From Hydractinia symbiolongicarpus (Eukaryota; Cnidaria; Hydrozoa; Anthoathecata; Hydractiniidae), in NCBI RefSeq assembly GCF_029227915.1, contig NC_079882.1, positions 33,011,651 through 33,075,650 on the forward strand: a DNA stretch of 64,000 bases, written 5' to 3'. The notes under the pieces were generated by a model, which had not been told where the DNA came from, did no database searches, and saw nothing but the letters and a program-made list of their open reading frames with translations. Position numbers and translations under genes: made by a program. Below, one piece after another: positions 62,612 to 64,000 of the stretch (its first letter is position 1; each line of letters begins with the position of its first letter).

Positions 62612-64000
62612 TGTTTTCATTTTTGATGAGACGCTGAATAAAAGCAGTTTAATCGCTGGCAAACTAAATCCCGCGTTTTCCCGTAAATCCTGGGCTTGGC
62701 CCGCATAGTCGAATGTATACAAAGAAAGTACCCTGTGAGTAAACTCATTTCAAAAACGATTTTTTAAATTATTTTTTCACCACTAAAACGCATAAGACTT
62801 GTAGTTTTTAAAAATGTTTTCATTTTTGATGAGACGCTGAATAAAAGAAGTTTAATCGCCGGCAAACGAAAACCCGCGATTTCCCGTAAATCCCGGCTTG
62901 GCCCGTATAGTCAAAAGTATACAAAGAAAGTACCCAGGGAGTAAACTCATTTCCCGAACGATTTTTTAAATTATTTTTTCACCACTAAAACGCATGAGAC
63001 TTGTAGTTTTCAAAAATGTTTTCATTTTTGATGAGACGCTGAATAAAAGAAGTTTAATCGCCGGCAAACGAAAACCCGCGATTTCCCGTAAAACCTGGGC
63101 TTGGCCCGTATAGTCAAAAGTATACAAAGAAAGTACCCAGGGAGTAAACTCATTTCCCGAACGATTTTTTAAATTACTTTTTCACCACTAAAACGCATAA
63201 GACTTGTAGTTTTTAAAAATGTTTTCATTTTTGATGAGACGCTGAATAAAAGAAGTTTAATCGCCGGCAAACGAAAACCCGCGATTTCCCGTAAATCCCG
63301 GCTTGGCCCGTATAGTCAAAAGTATACAAAGAAAGTACCCAGGGAGTAAACTCATTTCCCGAACGATTTTTTAAATTATTTTTTCACCACTAAAACGCAT
63401 AAGACTTGTAGTTTTCAAAAATGTTTTCATTTTTGATGAGACGCTTAATGAAAGAGGTTTAATCGCAGGAAAACGAAAACCCGCGATTTCCCGTAAATCC
63501 CGTGTTTGGCCCGTATAGTCGAATGTATACAAAGAAAGTACCCTGTGAGTAAACTCATTTCAAGAACGATTTTTTAAATTATTTTTTCACCACTAAAACG
63601 CATAAGACTTGTAGTTTTTAAAAATGTTTTCATTTTTGATGGGACGCTGAATAAAAGAAGTTTAATCGCCGGCAAACGAAAACCCGCGATTTCCCGTAAA
63701 TCCCGGCTTGGCCCGTATAGTCAAAAGTATACAAAGAAAGTACCCAGGGAGTAAACTCATTTCCCGAACGATTTTTTAAATTATTTTTTCACCACTAAAA
63801 CGCATGAGACTTGTGGTTTTCAAAAATGTTTTCATTTGTGATGAGACGCTGAATAAAAGAAGTTTAATCGCCGGCAAACGAAAACCCGCGATTTCCCGTA
63901 AATCCTGGACTCGGCCCGTATAGTTAAAAGTATACAAAGAAAGTACCCTGTGAGTAAACTCATTTCCGGAACGATTTTTTAAATTATTTTTTCACCACTA
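61846..64000 (+). repeat. Direct copy of 1-2155
   Basis: Gap-free partner of the window start at an offset of 61845, with one noticed mismatch (T at 62548 against C at 703). This identity is far higher than between most neighbouring monomers, so the two ends of the window share a recent common source. Confidence 0.93.

Larger units (their letters stand above)
1..64000. repeat. Satellite DNA array, ~203-bp monomer, spans the whole window
   Basis: Every line of the window contains the same set of short landmarks in the same order: GATGAGACGCTGAATAAAAG, TTTAATCGCCGGCAAACG, CCCGCGATTTCCCGTAAATC, GGGCTTGGCCCGTATAGTC, GTATACAAAGAAAGTACCC, GAGTAAACTCATTTCCCG, AACGATTTTTTAAATT, CACCACTAAAACGCATGAG and ACTTGTAGTTTTCAAAAATG. 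They recur every 202-203 bp, giving about 315 monomers. The orientation is forward from 1 to about 42543, reverse from 42544 to 54912 and forward again to the end. Monomers differ by substitutions and small indels that fall into recurring subtypes shared over tens of kilobases, so copies have been amplified in blocks (higher-order repeats). I do not recognise the family. A period of 203 bp is within the range of one nucleosome plus linker, which is common for centromeric and subtelomeric satellites; any such role is inference. Confidence 0.99.
54913..64000 (+). repeat. Right flank: forward satellite like the left flank
   Basis: About 45 forward monomers. The subtypes (AAATCCCGCGTTTTCCCG, CCGGGGCTTGG, GCAGGAAAACG, CTAGCAAACTAAATCCC, AAAACCTGGGCTTGG) match the first 6 kb of the window, not the adjacent arm B. 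Different parts align to the left flank at different offsets: about 53774 for 55.1-55.7 kb, 54972 for 57.55-58.85 kb and 61845 for 61.85-64.0 kb. The flank is therefore a rearranged relative of the left one. No gene is seen. Confidence 0.92.

Noticed and set aside
1-64000. CRISPR array
   Set aside because: The whole 203-bp unit repeats, with no short repeat separated by unique spacers. The telomeric tracts and array scale point to a eukaryotic satellite.

Overview
The whole window is satellite DNA. It is one tandem array of roughly 315 copies of an AT-rich monomer of about 203 bp (often 202 bp, through loss of one G in the CCCGGGCTTGG segment). I see no convincing gene, RNA gene, transposon or CRISPR array. 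The open frames that exist are 60-108 codon readings of the monomer, recurring only where the repeat recurs. Two short perfect (CCCTAA)n/(TTAGGG)n tracts lie inside the array. Together with the scale of the array they point to a eukaryote with TTAGGG telomeres, and to a subtelomeric, pericentromeric or other heterochromatic location. TTAGGG telomeres occur in vertebrates, many invertebrates, many fungi and some protists and plants, so I cannot name the taxon.

Layout. 1-6189: forward array, left flank. 6190-15019: two tandem copies of a 4415-bp higher-order unit. 13603-16990: a 1416-bp seven-monomer unit, two full copies and a partial third. 17600-20064: units offset by 607 bp (three monomers) and 810 bp (four monomers). 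19839-25570: a block repeated with an offset of 3237 bp, its second copy lacking two monomers. 27827-41813 (arm A) and 42544-54912 (arm B): a giant inverted duplication around a roughly 730-bp spacer. Arm B is the only part of the window in reverse orientation. 54913-64000: forward array again, of the same subtypes as the left flank. Its last 2155 bp match bases 1-2155 without gaps and with one mismatch that I noticed.

The main interest is structural. Each arm carries the same telomeric-repeat tract (31058-31092 and 52860-52893), which replaces about 146 bp of one monomer. The tracts read CCCTAA on the left and TTAGGG on the right, the polarity expected at the two ends of a linear molecule. 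Homology between the arms continues beyond both tracts, so the simplest account is one telomeric insertion that was later copied by an inverted duplication. Arm A is longer by exactly 203 + 203 + 1212 bp. The two single-monomer differences involve the same monomer subtype, and the 1212-bp difference is a six-monomer tandem duplication present twice in A and once in B. The inversion junctions show 3 bp (ATG) and 1 bp (C) of overlap. The window therefore records recent array evolution by duplication, slippage, unequal exchange and a fold-back event. No genes work together here.
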